Shown here piece after piece: positions 63,544-64,000 of a DNA stretch of 64,000 nt; the stretch's first letter is position 1, and each line of letters starts with the position of its first letter. This DNA is from Paragordius varius (lineage: Eukaryota > Nematomorpha), in contig OZ176059.1 in the NCBI GenBank assembly GCA_964247055.1, forward strand, positions 1,054,001 to 1,118,000. The letters run 5' to 3'. Under the pieces are notes generated by a model. The model was not told the origin of the DNA. It worked only from the letters and a program-made list of their open reading frames with translations, and made no database searches. Made by a program: the position numbers and the translations under genes.

Positions 63544-63935
63544 TCATTCTTGTACATTTCGTAAATTAAAAAAATTATTTTTAGAAATAATAACATCAAT
63601 TATGAATACGATAAAGTATGGGACCCAAGTGAACAAATACGATATCGTTGATATCAATAACGAATATATGACATTCTTTATCTTTTGATGACTGACTTGT
63701 CTTTTATGCATAACATATATACCAGATTTGATTACAGCGGTTTCATTAGGCCCAGCAGAATTTCCTGTAGGCGGGAAACTCATCACACTACTTATTTTAT
63801 GTGAATCAACATTAGTTTTTGTAATCATATTATTAATATTTTTATTATCAACGAAATTATTGGTGTTATCGTAAAAACCTTGAGCCGAAAGGACAACATC
63901 ACCTCTTGTAACAGAAGATAGAGTGGCCAGCATTT
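63544..63935 (-). CDS. Class A GPCR, exon with intracellular loop 3 and TM6 (partial)
   Basis: After an acceptor (GTTTAG, about 63936), about 125 codons encode a Ser/Asn-rich loop ending in basic residues (MHKRQVSHQKIKNVI). A hydrophobic helix follows (YSLLISTISYLFTWVPYFIV) with the WxPY motif of rhodopsin-family TM6, then IDVIIS. The exon start abuts a MITE only 12 bp upstream. TM1-5 lie beyond the right edge, and TM7 was not found at lower coordinates. The ligand class cannot be told. A peptide or amine receptor is typical for such a motif. Confidence 0.65.
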
Positions 63936-63947
63936 TCTAAACAATTA

Positions 63948-64000
63948 CGGTATGAGAGTAAGTATATATTGCTGGAAAATTATTAATTATTGCCAAATAG
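63948..64000. mobile_element. MITE of the CAGTATATGTAGG family, cut by the window edge
   Basis: CGGTATGAGAGTAAGTATATAT and TTATTAATTATTGCCAAATAG match one arm of 24326-24518. It lies in the presumed GPCR intron. Confidence 0.75.

Overview
The window is nuclear DNA of an animal. It is very AT-rich and full of introns and transposons. Three recognisable genes and part of a fourth could be rebuilt exon by exon, with matching splice phases. The content fits an invertebrate such as a flatworm, but no species can be named. BRCA2 and SELENOF carry introns of only 23-26 nt, and in BRCA2 these sit at the 5' end, ahead of introns of up to about 3 kb. From memory, that pattern is best known from flatworms such as schistosomes and, for uniform micro-introns, from dicyemids.

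Layout. 1-5.1 kb is transposon debris: a Gypsy reverse-transcriptase fossil, a large inverted duplication of an unrecognised coding unit, and a decayed LINE. 6.5-9.1 kb is a long inverted repeat that encloses a complete SELENOF gene (15-kDa selenoprotein) with an in-frame UGA for selenocysteine and a convincing SECIS element in the 3' UTR. 9.4-15.4 kb holds a Tc1/mariner-type MITE, an inverted pair of Gypsy LTR ends and a decayed 2.5-kb hAT transposon. 15.85-39.42 kb (+ strand) is a complete BRCA2 model of 17 exons and 1,664 residues. It has a PALB2-binding-like N-terminal motif, one good and one degenerate BRC repeat, the helical and OB-fold DNA-binding domain with a much reduced tower region, and a C-terminal tail. 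Its introns hold most of the mobile elements.

40.0-50.8 kb (- strand, tail-to-tail with BRCA2) is a discoidin domain receptor (DDR) that lacks its first exon(s). It ends after a long Asn/Ser-rich cytoplasmic tail and has no tyrosine kinase domain. 50.8-63.5 kb is AT-rich with few supported genes. The right edge carries an exon of a class A GPCR (intracellular loop 3 and TM6) on the - strand.

Mobile elements. At least five MITE families with TACAGT ends were seen (Tc1/mariner type, TA target), plus hAT elements with 8-bp target duplications, a canonical Helitron nested inside a MITE, a Penelope-like element with inverted GIY-YIG copies, a 1.2-kb foldback, and thirteen copies of two sister families whose ends are arrays of a 21-bp unit. 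The main points of interest are the selenoprotein with micro-introns inside an inverted repeat, the kinase-less DDR, the reduced BRCA2, and the 21-bp array elements.
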